From NCBI GenBank assembly GCA_017508505.1, contig JAFVYT010000130.1, positions 1 to 9,507 on the forward strand: DNA of 9,507 nucleotides, in the 5' to 3' direction. The translations under genes were made by a program, and so were the position numbers. The notes below the pieces were generated by a model. It ran no database searches. It was given only the letters and a program-made list of their open reading frames with translations, and had not been told where the DNA came from. Shown in pieces: positions 1 through 6,186 of the stretch; the first letter of the stretch is position 1, and every line of letters starts with the position of its first letter. The stretch is from Clostridia bacterium (GTDB lineage: Bacteria > Bacillota_A > Clostridia > Oscillospirales > SIG627).

Positions 1-2
1 AG

Positions 3-1379
3 TGTTTTTCCTCGTTGGGAATCAATATTACCCGAGTTAATTATAATAAAGCGATTGACTCCCATATTTTGTTAATTGATGCTGATGGCACAGAAGAACA
101 ACTTAAAAAAGCGGATTTGGAACTTGAAAAAATCGGATACTTAGGCAATGACAACTCTAACAAAACAAGTGTTGTTTTGTTAGAATTCTGTTTAAAAGAT
201 ATTCCTGGAAGTGTTACAGATATTCTTAAACTTATAAGTGAATTTAATTTCAATATTTCTTATATAAGTTCACAGGAAAACGGAACAGATTATCAATATT
301 TTAAAATGGGATTATATGTTGATGATTCTGATAAAATTGCCTGTTTTCTAAGCCGGGCAGAAACACTGTGCAAAGTGCGGGTGATCGACTATAACCGATC
401 CAAAAATGTATACGACAACAGTATTTTTTATAATACCTATGTTTTGGGTTTATCACAAATGATGGGGCTGTCAGCAGATGCAAAACAGGAGCTCTTGATT
501 AACATCAATCTTGCTATGCAGACATTGGACGAAAAAGGGCTGTCGCCTTATAGAACGTTTGACAGCATAAGCAAGTTTGCCGAGCTTTTAAGTATTTCAA
601 AGGGAAAAAACTTTGCCCCGCGTATAAGCACACATAAAATATCCCAAAACACCGAAATAACTTTAATTGAGCCGCCCTGCGGTAGTAACACCATCATCAT
701 AAATAGTAATGGAGAGTATTTATTTATTGATAGCGGATATGCTTGTTATCAAAACGAAATGGTTAATATCTTAAAAAAAATCATTCCTGAATTTAGTACG
801 ATAAAAAAGAAAATACTTATCACCCATGCGGATGTAGACCATTGCGGACTCTTGCCGATTTTTGATGAGGTAATTACAAACGAAAAAACAGCGAAGTGCC
901 TAGAAAAGGAATATAATGGACTTGACGGATACCGCGAGGAAAACCCTTTACATAAGCCGTATATTAACATTTGCAAAATTCTTACTGAGTACAAGCCGAT
1001 AAATCCCGAAAAGGTTGTTAAACTTTGGGAAAGTGCACAAGCGTATGACAAGCCTCTTGTCCAAATAGGTTTCTATAATTTTGGTGAGTTAAGCTTTGAA
1101 GTATATGAAGGAAAAGGTGGACATCTGCCCGGTGAAATCATTTTAATAGACTATTCAAATCATATTGCTATTACGGGAGACGTTTATATCAATACGCATG
1201 GTCTTACGCCTGAACAGAAAAGATATAACCAATATGCACCAATCCTAATGACCTCTGTTGATACAGACCCCAAATTATGTGCAGAAGAGCGAAATGCGAT
1301 TATGCAACGCTTGGGAGCAGGAAAATGGCAAATTTTTGGAGCCCATGGGTATAAAAAGGATTATTCGGTAAATACATAA
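3..1379 (+). CDS. ACT-domain / metallo-beta-lactamase-fold hydrolase, 5' end cut off by the window
   Basis: The frame is open to the left edge with no stop. A TTG at 15 could be read as a start, but it has no ribosome binding site, and the preceding codons (Cys-Phe-Ser-Ser) continue an ACT-like fold, so I call the gene partial. Residues here are counted from the TTG. Residues 1-45 resemble the second half of an ACT domain (GINITRVNY). Residues 52-126 look like a complete second ACT domain, with the typical KDIPGSVTDILKLISEFNFN segment. ACT domains usually bind amino acids or other small ligands and regulate the attached enzyme. A helical linker follows, then a metallo-beta-lactamase-fold domain from about 210 to 454. 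Its metal-site candidates are H271-A-D273-V-D275-H276, H370 (GGHLPGE), D389 (ITGDVY) and H444 (FGAHGY). The second His of the classical HxHxDH motif is Asp, a variant also seen in ComEC-type proteins. The substrate is unknown. The gene is much more AT-rich than its neighbours, which suggests acquisition by transfer. Confidence 0.5.
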   Translation, partial: CFSSLGINITRVNYNKAIDSHILLIDADGTEEQLKKADLELEKIGYLGNDNSNKTSVVLLEFCLKDIPGSVTDILKLISEFNFNISYISSQENGTDYQYFKMGLYVDDSDKIACFLSRAETLCKVRVIDYNRSKNVYDNSIFYNTYVLGLSQMMGLSADAKQELLININLAMQTLDEKGLSPYRTFDSISKFAELLSISKGKNFAPRISTHKISQNTEITLIEPPCGSNTIIINSNGEYLFIDSGYACYQNEMVNILKKIIPEFSTIKKKILITHADVDHCGLLPIFDEVITNEKTAKCLEKEYNGLDGYREENPLHKPYINICKILTEYKPINPEKVVKLWESAQAYDKPLVQIGFYNFGELSFEVYEGKGGHLPGEIILIDYSNHIAITGDVYINTHGLTPEQKRYNQYAPILMTSVDTDPKLCAEERNAIMQRLGAGKWQIFGAHGYKKDYSVNT

Positions 1380-1431
1380 GCGCATGAAATCAAAAATCCC
1401 CCCGCGGCAAGCTGCAATTCTTTCAAAACGA

Positions 1432-1459
1432 TTGAAATTTATTCTGCAATCATTATAAT
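1432..1459 (+). promoter_or_regulatory. Predicted sigma-A promoter for the EamA-family gene
   Basis: TTGAAA at 1432-1437 is separated by 16 nt from a perfect TATAAT at 1454-1459. Transcription would start near 1466 and give a leader of about 50 nt before the ATG at 1520. The leader carries two purine-rich SD-like stretches (about 1467-1475 and 1507-1511), and only the second is well spaced from a start codon that fits the protein. No convincing terminator for the upstream hydrolase gene is visible between 1380 and 1432. Confidence 0.5.
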
Positions 1460-1519
1460 AAAAAACAGAGGAGAAATTGAATCAAATCCGTTTTTCGATA
1501 TTTCTTGGAGGATTTTTGT

Positions 1520-1933
1520 ATGTGGCTTGTATTTGCACTCTTGTCCGCGGTTTTCGCGGCGCTGACCTCGATTTTGGCAAAGGTCGGCATTGAAGGGGTG
1601 AACTCGAACCTTGCTACGGCCATCCGAACCCTTGTGGTTGTGGCGATGTCCTGGGGAATGGTGTTCCTGACCAATGCCCAAAGCGGCCTTCAGGACGTTA
1701 GCAAAAAGAGCTGGATCTTTCTGATTCTGTCGGGCTTGGCCACGGGTGCCTCGTGGCTCTGCTACTACAGAGCACTGCAGCTGGGAGACACCTCGAAGGT
1801 CGTACCCATAGATAAGCTGAGCGTCGTGATCACCTTGGTTTTGGCTTTCGTGTTTCTCCACGAGCAGTTTACTCCGAAGTCCCTGATGGGATGTATCCTG
1901 ATCACCGCAGGAACGCTTCTTATGGTGCTGTAG
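1520..1933 (+). CDS. Small EamA-domain membrane protein (DMT superfamily, single-domain type)
   Basis: This 137-residue, very hydrophobic protein has about five predicted membrane segments. The C-terminal half matches the EamA pattern: a YYRALQLGDTSKVVPIDKLS stretch, a hydrophobic span, then a LHEQF turn and a last helix with GCILITAGTLL. EamA proteins are drug/metabolite-type transporters of the cytoplasmic membrane. Full-size members have two EamA repeats in about 300 residues, whereas this one has a single repeat and would have to work as a dimer, as expected for the short class. I chose ATG 1520 over the in-frame TTG at 1505 because GGAGG at 1507-1511 lies 8 nt upstream of the ATG and overlaps the TTG codon. 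The gene has its own promoter and ends at a terminator shared with the convergent metalloprotease gene. The substrate cannot be inferred. Confidence 0.5.
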   Translation: MWLVFALLSAVFAALTSILAKVGIEGVNSNLATAIRTLVVVAMSWGMVFLTNAQSGLQDVSKKSWIFLILSGLATGASWLCYYRALQLGDTSKVVPIDKLSVVITLVLAFVFLHEQFTPKSLMGCILITAGTLLMVL

Positions 1934-1943
1934 ACAAACCGTC

Positions 1944-1973
1944 AAAAAAAGCTCCCGAAAGGGAGCTTTTTTT
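1944..1973. terminator. Bidirectional intrinsic terminator between convergent genes
   Basis: A stem of GCTCCC / GGGAGC closes a GAAA tetraloop (1951-1966) and is flanked by seven A on the left and seven T on the right. The hairpin can therefore end transcripts from both strands: the EamA gene on plus and the metalloprotease gene on minus. The TAA stop of the minus gene (1974-1972) overlaps the edge of the T tract. Confidence 0.5.
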
Positions 1974-2901
1974 ATTTCCACCAGTTTTCGTTGTAGCAAA
2001 TTTCGGGGACGGTTTCCGTCCAGCCGACGGTATAGGCCGTAAAATCACCGATCTCGTTTTCGTAGGCATCCTCCGGCATCCAAAGCATAATGTCCTTCGG
2101 GTAGACTTGATAGGCGAGGATTTGCCGATATCCGTTATAAAAGTCCTCCGCACCGAACAGATGCAACAGCTCGTGAGCGACGGTGGAGGCTCTGCAGCCG
2201 AAGTTCGGCCCCTCGAGGTAATCCGAGAAAATGACGCAATGCTCCGCGTAGGAGCTCTGTCCTGTGGAGATAAAGTGTCTGGTGTAGGACTTGCCCGCCT
2301 TGTTCAGAAAGGTCAGAAAAATGACGTCATCGTTCCGTTGGAGGCCGTTTTTGAAGGCGGAGTACAGCTCCCAATTGGAGGAAAACCCCAGGTCTTCTGC
2401 CGCCTTGTCCAAAACGTCCTTGGTGGAGCCGTTGATCCTCAGATCGCGGATCACGCTACCCTCATAGTGTAGGGAGATGTCGGAGAGGGGAGTGGAGTAG
2501 CTTTTGATCTCAAAGTCGAGGCTGACGCCCCATTCCCTTGCCTTGTCCTCCAGATACCCGAGACCCACCTTGACGTATTCCTCGGTATACTCTGTGACCT
2601 CCTCAGCACTCCAATGGCTTTCGTCGTCATCAATGAAAAGCAAAACCACCAAGGGATTTCCGTTCAGCTTTCGGCAGTTTCCGATTTCATAATAAGGTCG
2701 ATACGGGTTCTGATAGGTATCGATCACGGGCGGGAGGAGTCCTGCGGTCTCAGGGCTTTCTTCCCCTTCGGTTTCGGGCAGGATCTGCTCCGAGAGGGGA
2801 GAGGGGATCTCCTCTGTTTCCGCTGTGACGGGGGCGGCAGAGCAGGCCGATAAGAAAATAAGAAGCCCGACGGCAAAAAGGGCGGAAAGTCTGCGTTTCA
2901 T
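1972..2901 (-). CDS. Secreted lipoprotein zinc metalloprotease (metzincin-type HExxHxxGxxD)
   Basis: The 309-residue protein starts with a lipoprotein signal (MKRRL, a hydrophobic core, then LSAC with the lipobox Cys at 20), so it should be tethered to the outer face of the membrane. Residues 21-60 form a Glu/Pro/Ser-rich, probably unstructured spacer. The catalytic signature is H243-E244-L-L-H247-L-F-G250-A-E-D253, matching the metzincin zinc motif HExxHxxGxxD, where Asp replaces the more common third His. About 19 residues later, DIMLWM (M272) could be the metzincin Met-turn. The region before it (about 80-235) has no family I can name. AAGGAGA (2915-2909) lies a good distance upstream of the ATG, which supports the start. 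It is divergent from the large repeat protein, and its target may be that protein or another surface protein, but this is inference. Protease class is fairly certain and the exact peptidase family is not. Confidence 0.5.
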   Translation of the reverse strand: MKRRLSALFAVGLLIFLSACSAAPVTAETEEIPSPLSEQILPETEGEESPETAGLLPPVIDTYQNPYRPYYEIGNCRKLNGNPLVVLLFIDDDESHWSAEEVTEYTEEYVKVGLGYLEDKAREWGVSLDFEIKSYSTPLSDISLHYEGSVIRDLRINGSTKDVLDKAAEDLGFSSNWELYSAFKNGLQRNDDVIFLTFLNKAGKSYTRHFISTGQSSYAEHCVIFSDYLEGPNFGCRASTVAHELLHLFGAEDFYNGYRQILAYQVYPKDIMLWMPEDAYENEIGDFTAYTVGWTETVPEICYNENWWK

Positions 2902-2931
2902 TTTGGTATCTCCTTCTGGTTTACTTATTTT

Positions 2932-2960
2932 AATATAGCATACTTTCCCTTGGAATGCAA
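2932..2960 (-). promoter_or_regulatory. Predicted sigma-A promoter for the metalloprotease gene
   Basis: Read on the minus strand, TTGCAT (2960-2955) is followed after exactly 17 nt by TATATT (2937-2932). A TGC directly before the -10 gives an extended -10 element. The predicted start lies near 2925, leaving a short leader of roughly 25 nt that contains the strong AAGGAGA ribosome binding site. Confidence 0.5.
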
Positions 2961-3016
2961 TAAAAAAAGGGTTTTGGAAAGAGACTGCATTTATTTTATT
3001 AATGGTTCAAAACCTC

Positions 3017-3044
3017 TTGATTTTTCTTTGATAATGAGTATAAT
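3017..3044 (+). promoter_or_regulatory. Predicted sigma-A promoter for the large secreted repeat protein
   Basis: TTGATT at 3017-3022 is followed after 16 nt by a perfect TATAAT at 3039-3044. The predicted start near 3051 gives a leader of about 80 nt ahead of the ATG at 3132. It is arranged divergently with the metalloprotease promoter about 55 bp away, so a regulator bound between them could act on both genes. Confidence 0.5.
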
Positions 3045-3061
3045 TGAAATGTTTGGATATC

Positions 3062-3085
3062 GGCGTAGTATGCACTTACAACGCC
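3062..3085 (+). promoter_or_regulatory. Hairpin in the predicted 5' leader of the repeat-protein gene
   Basis: GGCGT (3062-3066) pairs with ACGCC (3081-3085). After an A/A mismatch, GTA (3068-3070) pairs with TAC (3077-3079), closing a six-base TGCACT loop. It begins about 11 nt after the predicted transcription start and ends 35 nt before the ribosome binding site. It may stabilise the mRNA or bind a regulator. It matches no riboswitch class I recognise, and no T-tract follows, so it is not a terminator. Confidence 0.5.
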
Positions 3086-3131
3086 AATGAGGATTCAGGC
3101 AATATAAACTATTTCATCTGGGAGGAAAAAC

Positions 3132-6047
3132 ATGAAAAAGCAAAACACCCGCCGTGCAATGCTTCTGAGCGCACTTTCCCTTTTGCTGTGCGTTTCGATG
3201 CTTGTAGGCACTACCTTTGCTTGGTTCACCGACTCTGTGACCTCTGCCGGCAACATCATCAAGGCAGGGAATCTGGAGGTTGCGATGAATTGGGCAGACG
3301 GTACCAAGGCAGTTCCCGCTGACTCAAGCGCGGATTGGAAGGACGCATCCAAGGGTGCGATCTTCGATTATGCTCTTTGGGAGCCCGGTTATACCGAGGT
3401 CCGTCACATTCAGATCAAGAATATCGGCTCTCTGGCTCTGAAGTATCAGCTCACCATCGAGTCTGATGAAGCGATCGGCGAGCTTGCCAACGTAATCGAC
3501 GTTTACTACGCCGATCCCGCGGAGCAGATGGACGATCGCGCTGACCTCGTGGAAGGAAAGAAGCTCGGCACCCTCGCCGACCTCTTGAAGGGCTTCTCCT
3601 CTTCCGCTACGGGCAGCCTCGTTTCCGGTGCGGCTCACACCGTCACCCTCGCTCTGAAAATGCAGGAGGAGGCAGGCAACGAGTATCAGGGTAAGTCCAT
3701 CGGCGGCAGCTTTCGAGTGAAGCTCTTTGCCACCCAGCTTTCCTATGAGACCGACTCCTTCGATCAGTATTATGACGAGTCCGCCGCCGTCTTTACCGTG
3801 GCTGACGCCAATGCACTTCTGGAAAAGAACAAGGACGTCAACCTCGTCAACTGCCACGAGCCCGACGGCATTCTGTACGTGCCCTTCGGCTACAGCGGAA
3901 CCCTCGTTCTCAACAACGTTTCCATTGCCTCCGTGCAGGAATCGGCTGCTGCCACTACCCTCGCTGAAGAGACCGCCACTGCCGCAAGCGGCAAGATCGT
4001 CATCCTCGGCAAGGTTGACGTTAAGGCAACCCGTGAGGGAATGTCCGCCATCACCGGTACCAATCTTGCCCTCGAGGGGAACGGTACCCTCACCGCCATC
4101 GCAAAGGGCACTGCCGCCTTCGGTATCGGCGGTATGACCACGAAGTCCATCTCCATCAAGGGGATCACCATCGAAGAGGTCGTCGGCGGTCAAGCAGGCC
4201 TTGAGGGTAGCGATACCAAGTACTACAAGGACGCTCCCGAGGGCGGTGCCGCCATCGGTACGGGCTTCAACGGCGGTACCATCTCTCTTGAGAAGGTCAC
4301 CGTTAAGAGCGCCATCGGCGGCTCCAAGGCAGCTGCCATCGGTGCCAGATACCACGTAGGTGTTAGCATTTCCATCGTAGATTCCAAGATCGAAAAGGCC
4401 GAGGGCGGTGTTACCGCTGCTGCCATCGGCTCCAGCCGTGTGAGCGGTGATGCTTCCGAAAACGGCACCACCATCTCCATTCAGAACTCCGTGGTGAAGG
4501 CAATCGGCGGCGTGTACGGCGCGGGCATCGGCTCCGGCTATGATACCCACTGCCTGAAAAAGCAGCCCCTCTGCACCATTCAGATTGCAGACTCTGACAT
4601 CGATGCCGTCGGCGGCAAGTACGCCGCAGGTGTCGGCACCGGTTACCACAACGCCGCTCTGGCAGGCGAGATCAAGAACAGCACCGTCAAGGCCGTTTCC
4701 GGTGAGAAGTTCTATAAGAACTCCTACACCGCCGCAATGGACGTGGGCTTCGGCGTTGTGGATCCCACTCGTGAGGGCGTTCAGACCGAAAGCAAGCTGA
4801 TCTTCAATGGCAAGGCGATCACTCTGGCGGGGGCTCCCGATGCCGTTCAGCCCGGTGATAGCCTCAGCGATGCTCTGAAGAACAACGACTCCGTCTACCT
4901 GAAATCCGGCTCCTACACGCTGTCTTCTCTGAGCGGTCTTGCGGGCAAGACCATCGAGGGTGCCGCCGATGGCAGCACCAAGGTGGCAGGTGTCAACTCC
5001 TTTAACTTTGGCGAAAATACCACCCTCAAGAACCTTACCTTTACCTCCTCGGGGGGTCACTCCGTCCGCTACGCCACCACCTCCGGCGACGTGGTGTATG
5101 AGAACTGCGTTTTCGAGGGCAGACAGTACGGCTACCACGTAGACAATGCAAACGGTGGCACCGTCACCTTCAACAACTGCACCTTCTACGGCCGCAACGC
5201 CCTTGCGGGAAGCGGCACCTACTTCTTTAACAACTGTACCTTTAAGTATACCTATTCCAACTACAACACCACGAATATCTACAGCGTGGCTACCTTCAAC
5301 AACTGCACCTGGGACAGCAAGCTCGAGCTCTATATTGCCTCCGGTGCCAAGGCCGTTGTAGACGGCGATGAGATCACGCAGCGCGTTTGCTTCATCTCCG
5401 ATGCACGTGCTCTTGAGTCCTTCCAGTTTGCGGTGAACGGCGGAGATTCTTATGCAAACGTTGTTGTCATGCTTTCTGCCGATATCGATATGAAGGATGC
5501 CTACTACGGAGTATGGTATCCCGTCGGTCAGACCGGTGCGACCCAGTTCCAAGGCACCTTTGACGGCCACGGCCACACCATCAAGAACCTCAACATCGAT
5601 TCCTCCAAGCAGACCGGTGCACACTACTCCTCCGGCCTCTTCGGCTGGCTCAACAACGCTACCGTGAAGAACCTGACCGTTGAGAATGCCACCGTGATCG
5701 GCAACCACAACGTCGGTGTCATCGCAGGCTATATGGAGACCAGCGGCTGCACCATCTCGAACTGCCACGTCATCGGCGCTACCGTTGTCGGAAAGCACGC
5801 CAACGGCGATGCTTGCGGTGACAAGGTCGGTGTGATCGTCGGCCACGCAGGCAACGCAGGTGTCAAGGTTGAGAACTGCACCGCCACGAACTGCACCGTG
5901 ACCGCAGGTCGCGACGCAGGTCAGATCGTCGGTGCCGCCTTGAGCGCCAACGTTAGCGGATGCACCGCTGAGAACGTTACCGTTTCCGCAGGTGGTGATT
6001 GCACCGGCGCAAACGTGAACAACGACGTCATCGGCCGCGTGCTCTGA
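3132..6047 (+). CDS. Large secreted repeat protein with SipW-dependent (TasA-like) N-terminus, beta-helix region and GLUG-type repeats
   Basis: 971 residues; the ATG lies 6 nt after GGGAGGA. Residues 1-30 are a signal sequence followed by TFAWFTDSVTSAGN, then IIKAGNLEVAM. This is the hallmark of proteins cleaved by the special signal peptidase SipW, such as TasA and camelysin of Bacillus, which form biofilm fibres. Residues about 45-205 fit a TasA-like beta-sandwich (EPGYTEVRHIQIKNIGSLALKY at 84-105). Three repeat regions follow: A-IG/GG repeats (about 326-527), a parallel beta-helix-like region with NNCTF rungs (about 629-728), and GLUG-type repeats (about 800-955; GLFGWL, GVIAGYM, GVIVGHA). 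Such folds are common in adhesins and carbohydrate-active surface proteins. No LPXTG motif, C-terminal membrane helix or catalytic motif is visible, so attachment may be through fibre assembly. No sipW gene lies in this window. The likely role is surface or matrix structure or adhesion, and the ligand is unknown. It is monocistronic, between its own promoter and a strong terminator. Confidence 0.5.
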   Translation: MKKQNTRRAMLLSALSLLLCVSMLVGTTFAWFTDSVTSAGNIIKAGNLEVAMNWADGTKAVPADSSADWKDASKGAIFDYALWEPGYTEVRHIQIKNIGSLALKYQLTIESDEAIGELANVIDVYYADPAEQMDDRADLVEGKKLGTLADLLKGFSSSATGSLVSGAAHTVTLALKMQEEAGNEYQGKSIGGSFRVKLFATQLSYETDSFDQYYDESAAVFTVADANALLEKNKDVNLVNCHEPDGILYVPFGYSGTLVLNNVSIASVQESAAATTLAEETATAASGKIVILGKVDVKATREGMSAITGTNLALEGNGTLTAIAKGTAAFGIGGMTTKSISIKGITIEEVVGGQAGLEGSDTKYYKDAPEGGAAIGTGFNGGTISLEKVTVKSAIGGSKAAAIGARYHVGVSISIVDSKIEKAEGGVTAAAIGSSRVSGDASENGTTISIQNSVVKAIGGVYGAGIGSGYDTHCLKKQPLCTIQIADSDIDAVGGKYAAGVGTGYHNAALAGEIKNSTVKAVSGEKFYKNSYTAAMDVGFGVVDPTREGVQTESKLIFNGKAITLAGAPDAVQPGDSLSDALKNNDSVYLKSGSYTLSSLSGLAGKTIEGAADGSTKVAGVNSFNFGENTTLKNLTFTSSGGHSVRYATTSGDVVYENCVFEGRQYGYHVDNANGGTVTFNNCTFYGRNALAGSGTYFFNNCTFKYTYSNYNTTNIYSVATFNNCTWDSKLELYIASGAKAVVDGDEITQRVCFISDARALESFQFAVNGGDSYANVVVMLSADIDMKDAYYGVWYPVGQTGATQFQGTFDGHGHTIKNLNIDSSKQTGAHYSSGLFGWLNNATVKNLTVENATVIGNHNVGVIAGYMETSGCTISNCHVIGATVVGKHANGDACGDKVGVIVGHAGNAGVKVENCTATNCTVTAGRDAGQIVGAALSANVSGCTAENVTVSAGGDCTGANVNNDVIGRVL
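4107..4712 (+). repeat. Degenerate protein repeat A-x-IG-x-G ... GG (about six units) within the large secreted protein
   Basis: Residues about 326-527 contain successive units of roughly 27-35 residues. Each begins with an A-IG-type turn (AFGIGG, AAIGTG, AAIGAR, AAIGSS, AGIGSG, AGVGTG), continues with a beta-strand pattern such as TISLEKVTVKS, SISIVDSKIEK, TISIQNSVVKA or TIQIADSDIDA, and most end in GG. Regular spacing with alternating hydrophobic residues suggests stacked coils of a right-handed beta-helix. Copies have diverged at the DNA level, so this is an old protein repeat and not a recent tandem duplication. Confidence 0.5.
5016..5315 (+). repeat. Asn-Asn-Cys-Thr beta-helix rungs within the large secreted protein
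   Basis: Residues about 629-728 carry four rungs: YENCVF (Cys 659), FNNCTF (Cys 683), FNNCTF (Cys 702) and FNNCTW (Cys 725), spaced 24, 19 and 23 residues. That spacing suits parallel beta-helix coils, with Asn and Cys stacking in ladders. One 19-bp DNA word is identical at 5166-5184 and 5292-5310, showing local duplication or strong constraint. Confidence 0.5.
5529..5996 (+). repeat. GLUG-type repeats at the C-terminus of the large secreted protein
   Basis: Residues about 800-955 begin with FQGTFDGHGHTIKNLNI, a common lead-in to GLUG-repeat surface proteins. They continue with units of the form G-hydrophobic-hydrophobic-G: GLFGWLNNATVKNLTVENAT, GVIAGYMETSGCTISNCHVI, GVIVGHAGNAGVKVENCTAT and QIVGAALSANVSGCTAENVT. 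GLUG repeats are found in many Gram-positive surface proteins. The last unit ends only about 15 residues before the stop, so no anchor domain follows. Confidence 0.5.
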
Positions 6048-6121
6048 TCATCATTCGGTGGTAATGCGCTTTTCGACTCTTTGATCGATTCCTTTTCATA
6101 AATAGCGCTTCCATCTTCCAT

Positions 6122-6155
6122 AATCCCCTCGGATTCTTCCGAGGGGATTTCTTTT
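6122..6155 (+). terminator. Intrinsic terminator after the large secreted protein gene
   Basis: AATCCCCTCGG (6122-6132) pairs perfectly with CCGAGGGGATT (6139-6149) over 11 bp, with a six-base loop and a T-rich tail (TTTCTTTT). It lies 74 bp after the stop codon and insulates the gene from the next operon, whose -35 box begins just beyond the T tail. Confidence 0.5.
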
Positions 6156-6157
6156 GT

Positions 6158-6186
6158 TTGACAAAAGAGCGAGAATTGACTATAAT
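6158..6186 (+). promoter_or_regulatory. Perfect-consensus sigma-A promoter of the four-gene operon
   Basis: TTGACA (6158-6163), a 17-nt spacer and TATAAT (6181-6186) match the sigma-A consensus at all twelve positions with optimal spacing. The predicted start is near 6193, with a leader of about 30 nt and AGGAGG at 6213-6218 before the ATG at 6224. A small dyad, GCCC (6187-6190) and GGGC (6196-6199), surrounds the start site and could be an operator or chance. Confidence 0.5.

Noticed and set aside
15..17. TTG at 15 as the start of the hydrolase gene
   Set aside because: No ribosome binding site is visible, and the frame remains open upstream with residues that continue an ACT-like fold, so the gene most likely begins outside the window.
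1397..1415. GC-rich stretch after the hydrolase gene as a terminator
   Set aside because: The GCGGC/GCTGC pairing leaves a two-base loop and needs a wobble pair, and no continuous T tract follows.
1477..1593. Possible 38-residue leader peptide from a TTG behind GAGGAG
   Set aside because: The spacing to the TTG is only 3 nt, the frame overlaps the EamA gene in another frame, and nothing suggests attenuation.
1439..1999. 186-codon minus-strand frame over the EamA gene
   Set aside because: It crosses the terminator and the plus-strand promoter, and its product is hydrophilic with no domain, while the plus frame is a clear membrane protein.
1891..2472. 193-codon plus-strand frame over the metalloprotease gene
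   Set aside because: It runs through the terminator and opposite a gene with a lipobox and a zinc motif, and its product shows no domain.
3062..3120. c-di-GMP or other riboswitch in the leader of the repeat-protein gene
   Set aside because: The leader is short and lacks the conserved core sequences of the riboswitch classes I know, so only a simple hairpin can be supported.
3324..5846. 840-codon open frame antisense to the large secreted protein
   Set aside because: The sense strand has a ribosome binding site, promoter, signal sequence and clear repeats. The antisense protein is a Gly/Val/Ala/Asp-rich shadow with no recognisable domain, explained by the regular codon use of the repeats.
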